DNA of 64,000 bases from Streptomyces spongiicola (GTDB taxonomy: Bacteria > Actinomycetota > Actinomycetes > Streptomycetales > Streptomycetaceae), in the NCBI RefSeq assembly GCF_003122365.1, contig NZ_CP029254.1, positions 6,760,001 to 6,824,000 of the forward strand. Direction: 5' to 3'. The translations under genes were made by a program, and so were the position numbers. The notes beneath the pieces are model-generated. The model was not told the origin of the DNA and ran no database searches. It saw only the letters and a list, made by a program, of their open reading frames with translations. Shown one piece after another: positions 17,894-27,400 of the stretch. Within the stretch, counting starts at the first letter, position 1, and the number at the start of each line of letters is the position of its first letter.

Positions 17894-19417
17894 ATGACGG
17901 CAGCCGTGGAGTACGACGTTGTGGTGCTGGGAGCCGGGCCGACCGGCGAGAACGTGGCGGACCGCACACGGGCCGCCGGTCTGAGCACGGCCGTGGTGGA
18001 GGGCGAACTCGTCGGCGGGGAGTGCTCGTACTGGGCGTGCATGCCGAGCAAGGCGCTGCTGCGGCCCGTGATCGCGGGCTCCGACGCGCGCCGGGTGCCC
18101 GGTGTCCGCCAGGCCTTGCGGGGCCCACTCGGTACGGAGGACGTCCTCGCACACCGCGACGAGATGACCTCGCACTGGAGGGACGACGGCCAGGTCTCGT
18201 GGCTCGACGGCATCGGCGCCCGCCTGTACCGCGGACAGGGCCGACTGCACGGCCCCCGCAGGGTTGTGGTCGAGGGGCCGGAGGGCGAGCGCCATGTGCT
18301 GACAGCCCGGCACGCGGTCGCCGTGTGCACCGGCAGCCGGGCGGCGCTGCCGGATCTGCCGGGTCTCGCCGGGGCCAGGGCCTGGACCAGCCGCGAGGCG
18401 ACCAGCGCTCAGGCCGTGCCGAGGCGGCTCGTCGTGGTGGGCGGCGGAGTCGTCGGTACGGAGATGGCGACCGCCTGGCAGGGTCTCGGCTCCCGGGTGA
18501 CCCTGCTGGTGCGCGGCCGAGGGCTGCTGCCGCGGATGGAACCGTTCGTCGGCGAGCACATCGCGGAGTCGATGGCCGCGGCCGGGGTGACCGTGCGGAC
18601 CGGCGCGGGTGCGGCCGCGGTCAACCGGCCCGACCCCGGCGGCCCGGTCACCGTCGTCCTCGACGGCGGTGAGCTGATCGAGGCCGACGAGGTGCTGTTC
18701 GCCACGGGCCGCGCCCCGCGCACCGACGACATCGGGCTGGACACGGTGGGTCTGAAGCCCGGCTCCTGGCTCTCGGTCGACGACAGTTGCCGGGTGGACG
18801 GCCACGACTGGCTGTACGGGGTCGGTGACGTCAACCGCCGTGCGCTGCTCACCCACCAGGGCAAGTACCAGGCCCGAATCGCCGGTGCGGCCATCGTGGC
18901 CCGTGCCCGGCGCTGCCCGCTGCTGGAGACCGATCGCTGGGGCGCCCACGCGGCGACGGCCGACCACGACGCCGTGCCGCAGGTGGTGTTCACCGACCCG
19001 GAGGCGGCGGCGGTCGGACTGTCACTGGCGCAGGCCCGTGCCGCCGGGCACCGGGTCCGCGCGGTCGACAAGGACCTCGCGGCCGTCGCGGGCGCGAGCC
19101 TGTTCGTCGACGACTACCGCGGCCGCGCCCGGATGGTCGTCGATCTCGACCGGCAGATCCTCCTCGGCGCCACCTTCGTGGGCCCGGGCGTCAGCGAACT
19201 GCTCCACTCCGCCACGATCGCGGTGGCCGGGGAGGTGCCGATCGACCGGCTGTGGCACGCGGTGCCCTCCTACCCGACGATCAGCGAGGTGTGGCTGCGG
19301 CTGCTGGAGGAGTACCGCGACGGCAGCGACGCGACACAGGGCAGCGACGCGACGCACGGCAGCGACGGCAGCGACGCGACGCACGGCAGTGACGGCAGCG
19401 ACCGCCAGGACGGCTGA
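17894..19417 (+). CDS. Pyridine nucleotide-disulfide oxidoreductase
   Basis: The 507-residue flavoenzyme resembles the dihydrolipoamide dehydrogenase/mercuric reductase class. FAD motif GAGPTG is at residues 13-18, the redox-active pair Cys44/Cys49 is in GGECSYWACMPSKALL, and a second Rossmann motif (VVVGGGVVGTEMA) binds NAD(P)H. The C-terminal dimerisation motif, normally containing His-Pro-Thr, reads VPSYPTISE, so the catalytic His of classical members seems replaced by Tyr. The last 30 residues are GSDATHGSDGSD repeats encoded by a minisatellite and are probably disordered. ATG 17894 is the only start giving the intact N-terminal beta strand. Confidence 0.88.
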   Translation: MTAAVEYDVVVLGAGPTGENVADRTRAAGLSTAVVEGELVGGECSYWACMPSKALLRPVIAGSDARRVPGVRQALRGPLGTEDVLAHRDEMTSHWRDDGQVSWLDGIGARLYRGQGRLHGPRRVVVEGPEGERHVLTARHAVAVCTGSRAALPDLPGLAGARAWTSREATSAQAVPRRLVVVGGGVVGTEMATAWQGLGSRVTLLVRGRGLLPRMEPFVGEHIAESMAAAGVTVRTGAGAAAVNRPDPGGPVTVVLDGGELIEADEVLFATGRAPRTDDIGLDTVGLKPGSWLSVDDSCRVDGHDWLYGVGDVNRRALLTHQGKYQARIAGAAIVARARRCPLLETDRWGAHAATADHDAVPQVVFTDPEAAAVGLSLAQARAAGHRVRAVDKDLAAVAGASLFVDDYRGRARMVVDLDRQILLGATFVGPGVSELLHSATIAVAGEVPIDRLWHAVPSYPTISEVWLRLLEEYRDGSDATQGSDATHGSDGSDATHGSDGSDRQDG

Positions 19418-19469
19418 CCGGCGGTCGGGACGGCTGACGCGGCGGAGGCGGCAACCGCCGGTTCGCCGC

Positions 19470-19870
19470 GCCCCGGGGAACTCCCCGGACACCGCCGCCG
19501 CCAGTCGCAGATGCGGAGCGGCCGCCTCGCTGTGCCTGCCCTGCCGCTCCGGCGTGCGGCCGAGCATCAGGCGGGCGCAGTGCTCGACCGGATCGCGTTC
19601 CAGCACCGGATCGCGCTTGAGTACTCGGATCGCGCTTCAGCACCCGGACCGCGTTCCCGCACGGCGCGGAAGTCCGGTCCCGGCTCTGCCGGGCCGGGCC
19701 GGGTGGTGGTGGGCGTGTGCCGGCAGCAGCCGCGGGGCGACCCGGCCGGGCTCCTCCGCGACAGGACCGTCGAGGATCCGCGCGGCCGCCGCGTACTCCT
19801 CGGCGTCGAAGAGGAACCACACGCGGTCCCACCGCTCGGCCGGTGTCCCGAACCCGTGGTGGCCGCCGTT
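19470..19870 (-). pseudogene. Frameshifted TPR-repeat protein remnant
   Basis: On the minus strand one frame reads TPAERWDRVWFLFDAEEYAA and RILDGPVAEEPGRVAPRLL, and a different frame continues with ERDPVEHCARLMLGRTPERQ and APHLRLAAAVSGEFP. Together these give a small tetratricopeptide-repeat protein common in actinobacteria. Between the halves lie about three copies of a 19-bp unit that encodes VLERDPV (about 19590-19660), so tandem expansion has broken the frame. No intact start or full-length frame remains. Confidence 0.6.
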
Positions 19871-20016
19871 CACCCGGTCTCCCTCGGCGCGTTCGCGGGT
19901 GATCGGCCAGGGCGCTGCTCCACGGTCCCGCGGCGCGCTCAACCCAAGACAGCGGTTGAGCATTCCACGTTCTTGGTTGCGCTGGATCCGCACCGCACGG
20001 GACTAGGTTGGGCGCC

Positions 20017-20970
20017 ATGAGCAATCTCGACCGTCAGGCTGCGCTCTCCGTGTGCGGCGGCAGGGGATTCGTGGTGGCCGATCCGGTCCGCGAACTCCTC
20101 AACCCCCGTCGCGTCCGGCTCGGCGAGTCCACCGAGGTCCGCCGGCTGCTCCCCAACCTCGGTCGCCGGATGGTCGGTGCCTGGTGCTTCGTCGACCACT
20201 ACGGTCCCGACGACATCGCCGGCGAGCCCGGGATGCAGGTCCCGCCGCATCCCCATATGGGCCTGCAGACCGTGAGCTGGCTGCACCAGGGGGAGGTGCT
20301 GCACCGGGACAGCACCGGCAGCCTCCGGACGATCCGGCCGGGGGAACTCGGGCTGATGACCTCGGGGAGGGCGATCAGCCACTCCGAGGAGAGCCCGAAG
20401 AGCCGCGCCCGCTTTCTGCACGGCGCCCAGCTGTGGGTCGCCCTGCCCGACGCCCACCGCCATGCGGAACCCCACTTCCAGCACCACGCGGAGCTCCCGC
20501 GTGTCACCGCCTCCGGTCTGACCGCCACCGTCATCCTCGGCGAGTTCGCCGGCGCCCGCTCGCCCGGCTCGGTGTACACGCCGATCGTCGGCGCGGACCT
20601 CGCCCTGACCCGCGGCACCGGCACCGCCGTCCCGCTCGAACCGGACTTCGAGTACGCCGTGCTCTCCATGTCCGGCGAGACGCGCGTCGACGGCGTTCCC
20701 GTGCTTCCCGGCTCGATGCTCTACCTCGGCTGCGGCCGCGGCGAACTGCCCCTCCGCGCGGAGTCGGACGCCGCACTGATGCTCCTCGGCGGCGAGCCGT
20801 TCGAGGAGGAGCTGATCATGTGGTGGAACTTCATCGGACGGTCCCACGAGGAAATCGCACAGGCCAGGGAGGACTGGATGAGCAGCGCCCGGTTCGGCCG
20901 GGTAGAGGGCTACGACGGAGGCCGACTGCCCGCTCCCGAACTCCCGCCGGTGACGCTGAAACCGCGGTAG
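20017..20970 (+). CDS. Pirin family protein
   Basis: The 317-residue bicupin has the pirin N-terminal metal site motif (PPHPHMGLQTVSWLHQGEVLHRD and then SEESPK), which supplies the His and Glu ligands of a quercetinase-like iron centre. The C-terminal cupin (LEPDFEYAVLSMSGETRVDG) is complete. Pirins act as redox-dependent regulators or quercetin dioxygenases; the role here is unknown. ATG 20017 gives the family N-terminus MSNLDRQ. It is monocistronic and convergent with narI. Confidence 0.9.
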   Translation: MSNLDRQAALSVCGGRGFVVADPVRELLNPRRVRLGESTEVRRLLPNLGRRMVGAWCFVDHYGPDDIAGEPGMQVPPHPHMGLQTVSWLHQGEVLHRDSTGSLRTIRPGELGLMTSGRAISHSEESPKSRARFLHGAQLWVALPDAHRHAEPHFQHHAELPRVTASGLTATVILGEFAGARSPGSVYTPIVGADLALTRGTGTAVPLEPDFEYAVLSMSGETRVDGVPVLPGSMLYLGCGRGELPLRAESDAALMLLGGEPFEEELIMWWNFIGRSHEEIAQAREDWMSSARFGRVEGYDGGRLPAPELPPVTLKPR

Positions 20971-21291
20971 GGGGTGCGTCGCCCCGCGCCGACGTGAGGT
21001 GGGGAGGCGCCGTCCCGTCTTCCGTGCGTGGCGTCGGCGGTCCGGGGTGGACGGCCGGACGGCCGGACCGGGACGGGAGGTTCTGGCGCGTTCGTGAGGA
21101 CGGGCGGTGATCTGCGAAGTGACGGCGCCCCCGGCGGACACGGCCGGGGGCGCCGAGGTCCTCGCATGTGCGCTCGGAGTCGATCGCGGCGGTGCCGGTG
21201 AGGGCCGTCGGCCATCCCGTACGACGGCTCGCGCCGACCGGGTGCCGGCGCCGGACGCCCGTCGGGCCCGGCACCGGCGTGGGTCCTCGGG
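20971..21291. other. Convergent intergenic region, pirin / narI
   Basis: No gene is visible in these 321 bp. It contains the hairpin at 21124-21154 that could terminate both flanking transcripts. Confidence 0.6.
21124..21154. terminator. Bidirectional hairpin terminator candidate
   Basis: GGCGCCCCCGGC pairs perfectly with GCCGGGGGCGCC (12 bp) around a 7-base loop, between convergent pirin and narI genes. Confidence 0.65.
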
Positions 21292-22065
21292 TCAGGCGGC
21301 TCGTCCGGAGCCGGAGCCGGAGGCCGACCGGGTCCGTCCGGCTGCCGGGGTGGCACGTCGCCGGTAGACCAGGTACGGCCGGGCGAGATATCCGATCGGG
21401 GCGCTCCACACGTGGACCAGCCGGGTGAAGGGCCAGGCGGCGAAGAGCAGGAATGCGGTGAGGGCGTGCAGTTGGAAGAGGAGCGGTGCTTCGGCGATGG
21501 CCTCGGGCCGCGGCTGGAGGGCGAACAGGCTGCGGAACCAGACGGAGACGGTGGAGCGGTAGTCGTAACCGGCGCCGAAGACGTTGTGTGCGGCGGTGGC
21601 GGTGATGCCGAGCAGGACGGCGGCGGACAGCAGGGGGAAGAGGACCTTGTCGCTGCGGTCGGTGCCGAGGCGGATCCGGCGGGTCAGCAGCCGCCGGGCG
21701 CACAGCATGCCCAGCCCGGCGACCATGGCGACGCCGGCCACGGAGCCCGCCCAGACGGCCGTCGTGTGGTAGGCGTGCTCGGAGATTCCCGCCGACTCGG
21801 TCCACGAGTCGGGGACGGCAAGACCGGCGACGTGTCCGGCGATCACCATGAAGGCGCCGATGTGGAACAGGGGGCTGCCCCAGCGCAGCCAGCGGTGTTC
21901 CAGCAGCTGGGTGGTGCGGGAGGTCCAGCCGAACTGGTCCTGCCGGTAGCGCCAGACGTGCCCCACGGCGAACACGGCGAGACAGGCGTAGGGGACGGCT
22001 ACCCACAGGAGAAGGTCCGTGCCGCTCGTGGACGAGACCGCCAGGGGGGTGTGCACGGCGCTCAT
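21292..22065 (-). CDS. narI: Respiratory nitrate reductase gamma subunit
   Basis: The 257-residue membrane cytochrome b anchors NarGH and takes electrons from menaquinol. There are five hydrophobic segments, and haem-ligand histidines are expected in HIGAFMVIAGHVAGL and LFQLHALTAFLLFAAWPFTRLVHVW. Length and pattern are typical NarI. Its ATG overlaps the narJ stop by four bases. The C-terminal tail (RTRSASGSGSGRAA) is Ser/Gly-rich and slightly longer than usual. Confidence 0.94.
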   Translation of the reverse strand: MSAVHTPLAVSSTSGTDLLLWVAVPYACLAVFAVGHVWRYRQDQFGWTSRTTQLLEHRWLRWGSPLFHIGAFMVIAGHVAGLAVPDSWTESAGISEHAYHTTAVWAGSVAGVAMVAGLGMLCARRLLTRRIRLGTDRSDKVLFPLLSAAVLLGITATAAHNVFGAGYDYRSTVSVWFRSLFALQPRPEAIAEAPLLFQLHALTAFLLFAAWPFTRLVHVWSAPIGYLARPYLVYRRRATPAAGRTRSASGSGSGRAA

Positions 22066-22883
22066 CGGAGGCCTTCCGTTCGGGTGGTGGGAGCCGGTGG
22101 CAGTCGGGTCGGCGGGGCCTGCATGGGCGGCACGAAGGTGTGCGGAGGAGCGAACTCCCCTTCCCCGTACGTTCCGTAGGGGTCGAGGCCCACCTCCTCG
22201 TTCGGCGGCCCCTCGGCGACGAGCTGCTCCACCGCCGCGCGGTCCGCCTCACTGGGCGGCGGCAGCAGGGTGAGCAGCGCGGCGAGGACGTGCCGGTACG
22301 GCGAGCCGGCATCGGACAGCGCCCGGTGGATCAGTTCGACACCGCGCCGGTGCCGGCGCAGCGGCGCCTCGCCGCCTCCCGGGCCCGCCAGGGCGGCGAA
22401 CTCCAGCACGACCGGCAGATGGTCGGGCAGTTCACCGCCGTCGGTGTCCCAGCCGGCGGCCCGGTAGCGCTGGTTCAGGGTGAGCAGGGCCATGCCCCGG
22501 CGGCGGGTGTCGCCGTGCAGGTAGTAGGTGAGGTAGAGGCTGCTCCTGCGGCGCAGGTCGAACGTCTCGACGTAGTGCCGTTCGAGTGCCTCGGGCTGCT
22601 GGGAGGTGAACCAGTCGGTGAACCGGGCCAGTCGCTCCGCCGCGGGCGTGGCGGGCATGGCCCCCACGGTGGCGGCCAACTCGGCTCGTGCCGAAGTCAG
22701 TTCGGAGTCCGGATACTGGAGGAGCAGCGAGACGAGCCGCAGTGTCAGCGCTCGGTCCGCCTTCTCCGCGGGGGTGAGCCGGGCCGGGCGGCGTACGGCT
22801 GCCCGGACGCGGGTGCGGATGAGGGCGGGAATCGACGGGGGTCCTTCCGGGTGTTCGGTACCGGGGGCGGGCGGCGGGTTCAC
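22062..22883 (-). CDS. narJ: Nitrate reductase molybdenum cofactor assembly chaperone
   Basis: The 273-residue NarJ/TorD-family protein holds apo-NarGH and helps insert the molybdenum cofactor. Key stretches are LRLVSLLLQYPDSEL, ERHYVETFDLRRRSSLYLTYYLHGDTRRRGMAL and DHLPVVLEFAAL. The N-terminal 40 residues are Pro/Arg-rich and poorly conserved, so a slightly later start cannot be excluded. Four-base overlaps with both narH and narI show a coupled operon. Confidence 0.93.
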   Translation of the reverse strand: MNPPPAPGTEHPEGPPSIPALIRTRVRAAVRRPARLTPAEKADRALTLRLVSLLLQYPDSELTSARAELAATVGAMPATPAAERLARFTDWFTSQQPEALERHYVETFDLRRRSSLYLTYYLHGDTRRRGMALLTLNQRYRAAGWDTDGGELPDHLPVVLEFAALAGPGGGEAPLRRHRRGVELIHRALSDAGSPYRHVLAALLTLLPPPSEADRAAVEQLVAEGPPNEEVGLDPYGTYGEGEFAPPHTFVPPMQAPPTRLPPAPTTRTEGLR

Positions 22884-24406
22884 GGACGTCCTCCGGCAGT
22901 GGTGTCGCGGCGCAGGGTGGGGATGCCGAGCATGACCTGGCGGGGCTCGGCCTCGCCGGACGCCCCGACGGGGCAGCGGCCCTCCAGGGCGGTCAGTGCG
23001 GCGGCGTCCTCCTTGTGGGCGGCTGGGACGACGTAGCGGTCGGCGTACTTGGCGACGGCGAGCAGCCGGTGCAGGTCCTCCGCCTCGCGTGCGGTGAGGC
23101 CGACGGCCTTCAGTACCGCCTCGTCGCCCGGCTCACCCAGGGTGCGTTCGCGCATGTACGAGCGGAGCGCGGTGAGCTTCATCAGCACACCGGCGACCAC
23201 ATCGGTGTCCCCGGCGGTGAACAGCTCCGCCAGGTACTCCAGCGGGATGCGCAGCCGGGTGACGGCGGCGAACACGTGGTCGGGGTCGTCCTGGTCGCCC
23301 CCGGCCGCGTCGACGGCGTCCAGCACGGGCGACAGGGGCGGTACGTACCAGACCATCGGCAGGGTGCGGTACTCCGGGTGGAGCGGCAGCGCCACCCGGT
23401 AGCGGGAGACCAGGTCGTGCACGGGGGAGCGGCGGGCGGCGTCGAGCCAGTCCTCGGGTATGCCCGACTCCCGTGCCGCAGCCAGGACTTCGGGGTCGCG
23501 GGGGTCCAGGAAGACGCCGCGCTGGGCGTCGAGGAGGTCCTTCTCGTCGGGGGTGGCCGCGGCCGCGCCCACGCGATCCGCGTCGTACAGCAGCAGGCCG
23601 AGGTACCGCAGGCGTCCGACGCAGGTCTCGGAGCAGACGGTGGGCTGGCCCGCCTCGACGCGGGGGAAGCAGAAGGTGCACTTCTCGGCCTTGCCGGTGG
23701 CGTGGTTGACGTACACCTTCTTGTACGGGCACGCGGTGACGCACATGCGCCAGCCGCGGCAGCGGTCCTGGTCGACCAGGACGATGCCGTCCTCGACCCG
23801 CTTGTACATCGCACCGGACGGGCAGGCAGAGACGCAGGCGGGGTTGAGGCAGTGCTCGCACAGGCGGGGCAGGTGGAAGAGGAAGGTCTGCTCGAACTCG
23901 AACCTGACCTTCCGGGCCCACTCTCCGGTGAGGTTGGGGTCGCCTCCGGCGTGCTCGGGTGCGCCGCCGAGGCCGTCCTCCCAGTTGGCGCCCCAGGTGA
24001 TGGCGGTGGGTTTGCCGGTGAGGACGGAGCGGGGACGCGCGACGGGGATGTCCCTGCCGGCGGGGGCGCCCACGAGGTTGTCGTAGTCGTAGGTGACCGG
24101 CTCGTAGTAGTCCTCGATGGACGGCAGGTCGGGGTTGGAGAACAGGGACAGCAGGCGCTTGACCCGGCCACCCGAGCGCAGGACGAGGCGCCCGCGTTTG
24201 TCGAGCATCCAGCCGCCCTTCCACCGCTCCTGGTCCTCGTAGCGGCGCGGGTAGCCGACGCCGGGTTTGGTCTCGACGTTGTTGAACCAGGCGTACTCGA
24301 CACCGGTGCGGTTGGTCCACGTCTGCTTGCAGGTGACCGAGCAGGTATGGCAGCCGATGCACTTGTCGAGGTTCATCACCATCGCGACCTGGGCCATGAC
24401 GCGCAT
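22880..24406 (-). CDS. narH: Respiratory nitrate reductase beta subunit
   Basis: The 508-residue electron-transfer subunit carries four iron-sulfur clusters. The cysteine clusters CIGCHTCSVTC, CEHCLNPACVSACPSG, CRGWRMCVTACPYKK and CTFCFP are all visible. The Trp in CRGWRMC replaces one Cys, as expected for the [3Fe-4S] site of NarH. ATG 24406 (MRVMAQVAMVMNLDKC) is chosen because it follows the narG stop by one base; an upstream ATG at 24421 would overlap narG. Confidence 0.95.
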   Translation of the reverse strand: MRVMAQVAMVMNLDKCIGCHTCSVTCKQTWTNRTGVEYAWFNNVETKPGVGYPRRYEDQERWKGGWMLDKRGRLVLRSGGRVKRLLSLFSNPDLPSIEDYYEPVTYDYDNLVGAPAGRDIPVARPRSVLTGKPTAITWGANWEDGLGGAPEHAGGDPNLTGEWARKVRFEFEQTFLFHLPRLCEHCLNPACVSACPSGAMYKRVEDGIVLVDQDRCRGWRMCVTACPYKKVYVNHATGKAEKCTFCFPRVEAGQPTVCSETCVGRLRYLGLLLYDADRVGAAAATPDEKDLLDAQRGVFLDPRDPEVLAAARESGIPEDWLDAARRSPVHDLVSRYRVALPLHPEYRTLPMVWYVPPLSPVLDAVDAAGGDQDDPDHVFAAVTRLRIPLEYLAELFTAGDTDVVAGVLMKLTALRSYMRERTLGEPGDEAVLKAVGLTAREAEDLHRLLAVAKYADRYVVPAAHKEDAAALTALEGRCPVGASGEAEPRQVMLGIPTLRRDTTAGGRP

Positions 24407-24407
24407 G

Positions 24408-27400
24408 TCAGTACTCCACATCCTGGCTGCGGCGGCGGATGACGGTGACCTCGTCGCGCTGGTTGCCGGTCGGGCCGTAGTAGTTGAAGGCGTAGGTGAA
24501 CTGGGCGTAGCCGCCCGCGAGATGGGTGGGCTTGAGCAGCAGCCTCGTCAGGGAGTTGTGGATGCCGCCGCGCCTGCCGCTGACCTCGGTCCTGGGGACG
24601 TTCACGTTGCGGTCCTGGGCGTGGTACATGTACACCGTGCCCTCGGGCATGCGGTGCGTGACCACGGCACGGGCGGCGACGACGCCGTTGCGGTTGTAGG
24701 CCTCGATCCACTCGTTGTCCTTGACGCCGATCCTCCCGGCGTCGGCGGTGGACATCCAGATCGTGGGTCCGCCGCGGGACAGGTCGAGCATGTACTTGTT
24801 GTCCTGGTAGTTGGAGTGGATGGACCACTTCGAGTGCGGGGTCAGATAGCGGACGGTGACCTCGGCCCGGCCGGGGTCGCCCAGGTGCTCGTCACCGAAG
24901 TGCCGGGACGTGTTCAACGGGGGCCGGTAGACGGGCAGTTGTTCACCGAGTTCGGCCATCCAGTCGTGCTGGACGAAGAAGTGCTGGCGGCCGGTCAGGG
25001 TGTGCCACGGCTTCCTGTGCTCGGTGTTGATCACGAACGGGGAGTAGCGCCGTCCGCCGGTCTCCGAGCCCGACCACTCGTACGACGTCATCACGGAGCG
25101 GGGCTGGGTGCGGGTGTCGGCGAACGTGATCCGCTCGGCCTCGCGCTCGGAGGCCAGCTCGACCAGCCCCCGGCTGCCGGTCCTCCGCTGGAGCTCCCGG
25201 AAGCCCTCGGTGGCCAGACGCCCGTTGGTGGTGCCGGACAGCGCGAGGATCGCCTCGCACATGTGGGACGCGGTGGCGAGCGAGGGCCGCCCGGCGGCCA
25301 CACCGTCCCGGACGGTGCCGTTGCGGCGACGGAGGTCGTCGATCTCCTGGTCCGGGTGGACGGTGACGCCCTTGGTGGTGGTGCCCAGCGTGTCCAGCAG
25401 CGGACCGACGGCCCGCATCTTCTGCCCGATCACGGCGTAGTCCCGTTCGACCACGGCCAGCTTCGGCATGGTGCGTCCGGGGACCGGTTCGCACTCGCCC
25501 GCCTTCCAGTCCCGTACGACCCCGCCGGGCTGGGCGAGTTCGTCCGGGGTGTCGTGCAGAAGCGGCACCGCGAGGACGTCGGTGCGGGTGCCGAGGTGCT
25601 CGGCGGCCAGCTCGCTGAACCGGTCGGCGATGGTCAGGAAGGCGTCGTAGTCGGTGCGGGCCTGCCAGGGCGGGGCGATGGCCGGGGTGAAGGCGTGTAC
25701 GAAGGGGTGCATGTCCGTGCTGGACAGGTCGTCCTTCTCGTACCAGGTCGCGGCCGGAAGCACGACGTCGGCCAGCAGGCCGGTGGAGGTCATCCGGAAG
25801 TCCATGCAGACCAGCAGGTCCAGTTTGCCCTCGGGAGCCTCCTTCCGCCACACCACGTCCTTCGGCCGGTGCTCGGGCGGGGTCTCCTCGGAGCGGACCG
25901 CCGCGTCGGTGCCCAGCAGATGGCGCAGGAGGTACTCGTTTCCCTTGCCGGAGGAGCCCAGCAGGTTCGCCCGCCACACGGTCAGTACACGCGGGAAGTT
26001 GGCCGGGTCGTCGGGGTCCTCGGCGGCGAACCGCAGCCGCCCCGACTTGAGCGAGTCGACGATGTGCTCGGCCACCGGCCGGCCCGCACGCGCCGCCTCG
26101 TCCGCCAGATCGAGCGGGTTGCGGTTGAAGCCGGGATGGCCGGGCGTCCAGCCCAGCCGTACGGCCTGCGCCAGGCAGTCGGCGAACCCCTTGCCGTCGA
26201 ACCGCCCCTTGCCGAGCGGTGAAGCCAGCTCATCGGGCCCGAACGCCTCGTAGCGCCACTGGTCGGAGTTCAGATACCAGTACGAGGTTCCCGCCATGTG
26301 CCGGGTGGGCCGCTGCCAGTCGAAGGCGAACGACAGGTGCTGCTGTCCGGTGACCGGGCGGACCTTCTCCTGCCCGACGTAGTGCGCCCAGCCGCCCCCG
26401 TTGACGCCCTGGCAGCCGGTCATCGTCAGCAGTGCCAGGAACGCGCGGTAGATGGTGTCGGAGTGGAACCAGTGATTCGTACCGGCGCCCAGCGCGATCA
26501 TCGACCGGCCGTTGGTGCGCTCGGCGTTGCGGGCGAACTCCCGCGCGATACGGGCCGCCTGCCCGGCAGGCACGGAGGTGATCGTCTCCTGCCAGGCCGG
26601 CGTGCACGGCTCGGACGCGTCCTCGTACGACGAAGGCCAGCTGCCGGGAAGACCGGGCCGCCGTACCCCGTACTGCGCGAGCATGAGGTCGAAGACGGTG
26701 GTGACGAGCCGTCCGCCGATCCGGCGCACGGGCACGCCGCGCATCAGGACCGAGCCGCCCTCCGTGGCGCCCTCGTCGAACCGGGGCAGCGCGATCTCGA
26801 CGGTGGCCTCCGCCCGCTCCAGCAGGCTCAACTCGGGTACGACATCGCCCAGTTCAAGGTTCCAGCGGCCTTGCCCGGTATCCCCCCACCGGAAGCCGAG
26901 CGAGCCGCCGGGGACCACCGGCTCGCCGGTGGTCCGGTCCAGAAGGACGGTCTTGAACGCAGCGTTCTCCTCGGCCTCCTCGCCCTTCCCGTTCTCCTCG
27001 GCCTTCCCGTTCTCCTCGTTCTCTTCGGCCTTCTCGGCCTTCTCGTCGGCGCCGAGGTCGGCTGCGGTCAGGAACCCGTCGGGGACGAGACCGCGGTCGT
27101 GCTCGCGCAGGGTGACCAGGAACGGGGCGTCGGTGAACTTGCGCAGGTAGTCCTGGAAGTACGGCACTTCGCGGTCGACCAGGAACTCGCGCAGAATCAC
27201 GTGTCCCATCGCCATGGCCAGCGCGCCATCCGTGCCCGGGTGCGGTGCCAGCCACTCGTCGGCGTGCTTGACGTTGTCGGCGTAGTCGGGGCTGACCGCG
27301 ACGACCTTGGTGCCGTTGTAGCGGGTCTCGGTCAGGAAGTGCGCGTCCGGCGTGCGGGTGACGGGGATGTTGGAGCCCCACATGATCAGATAGCCGGCGT

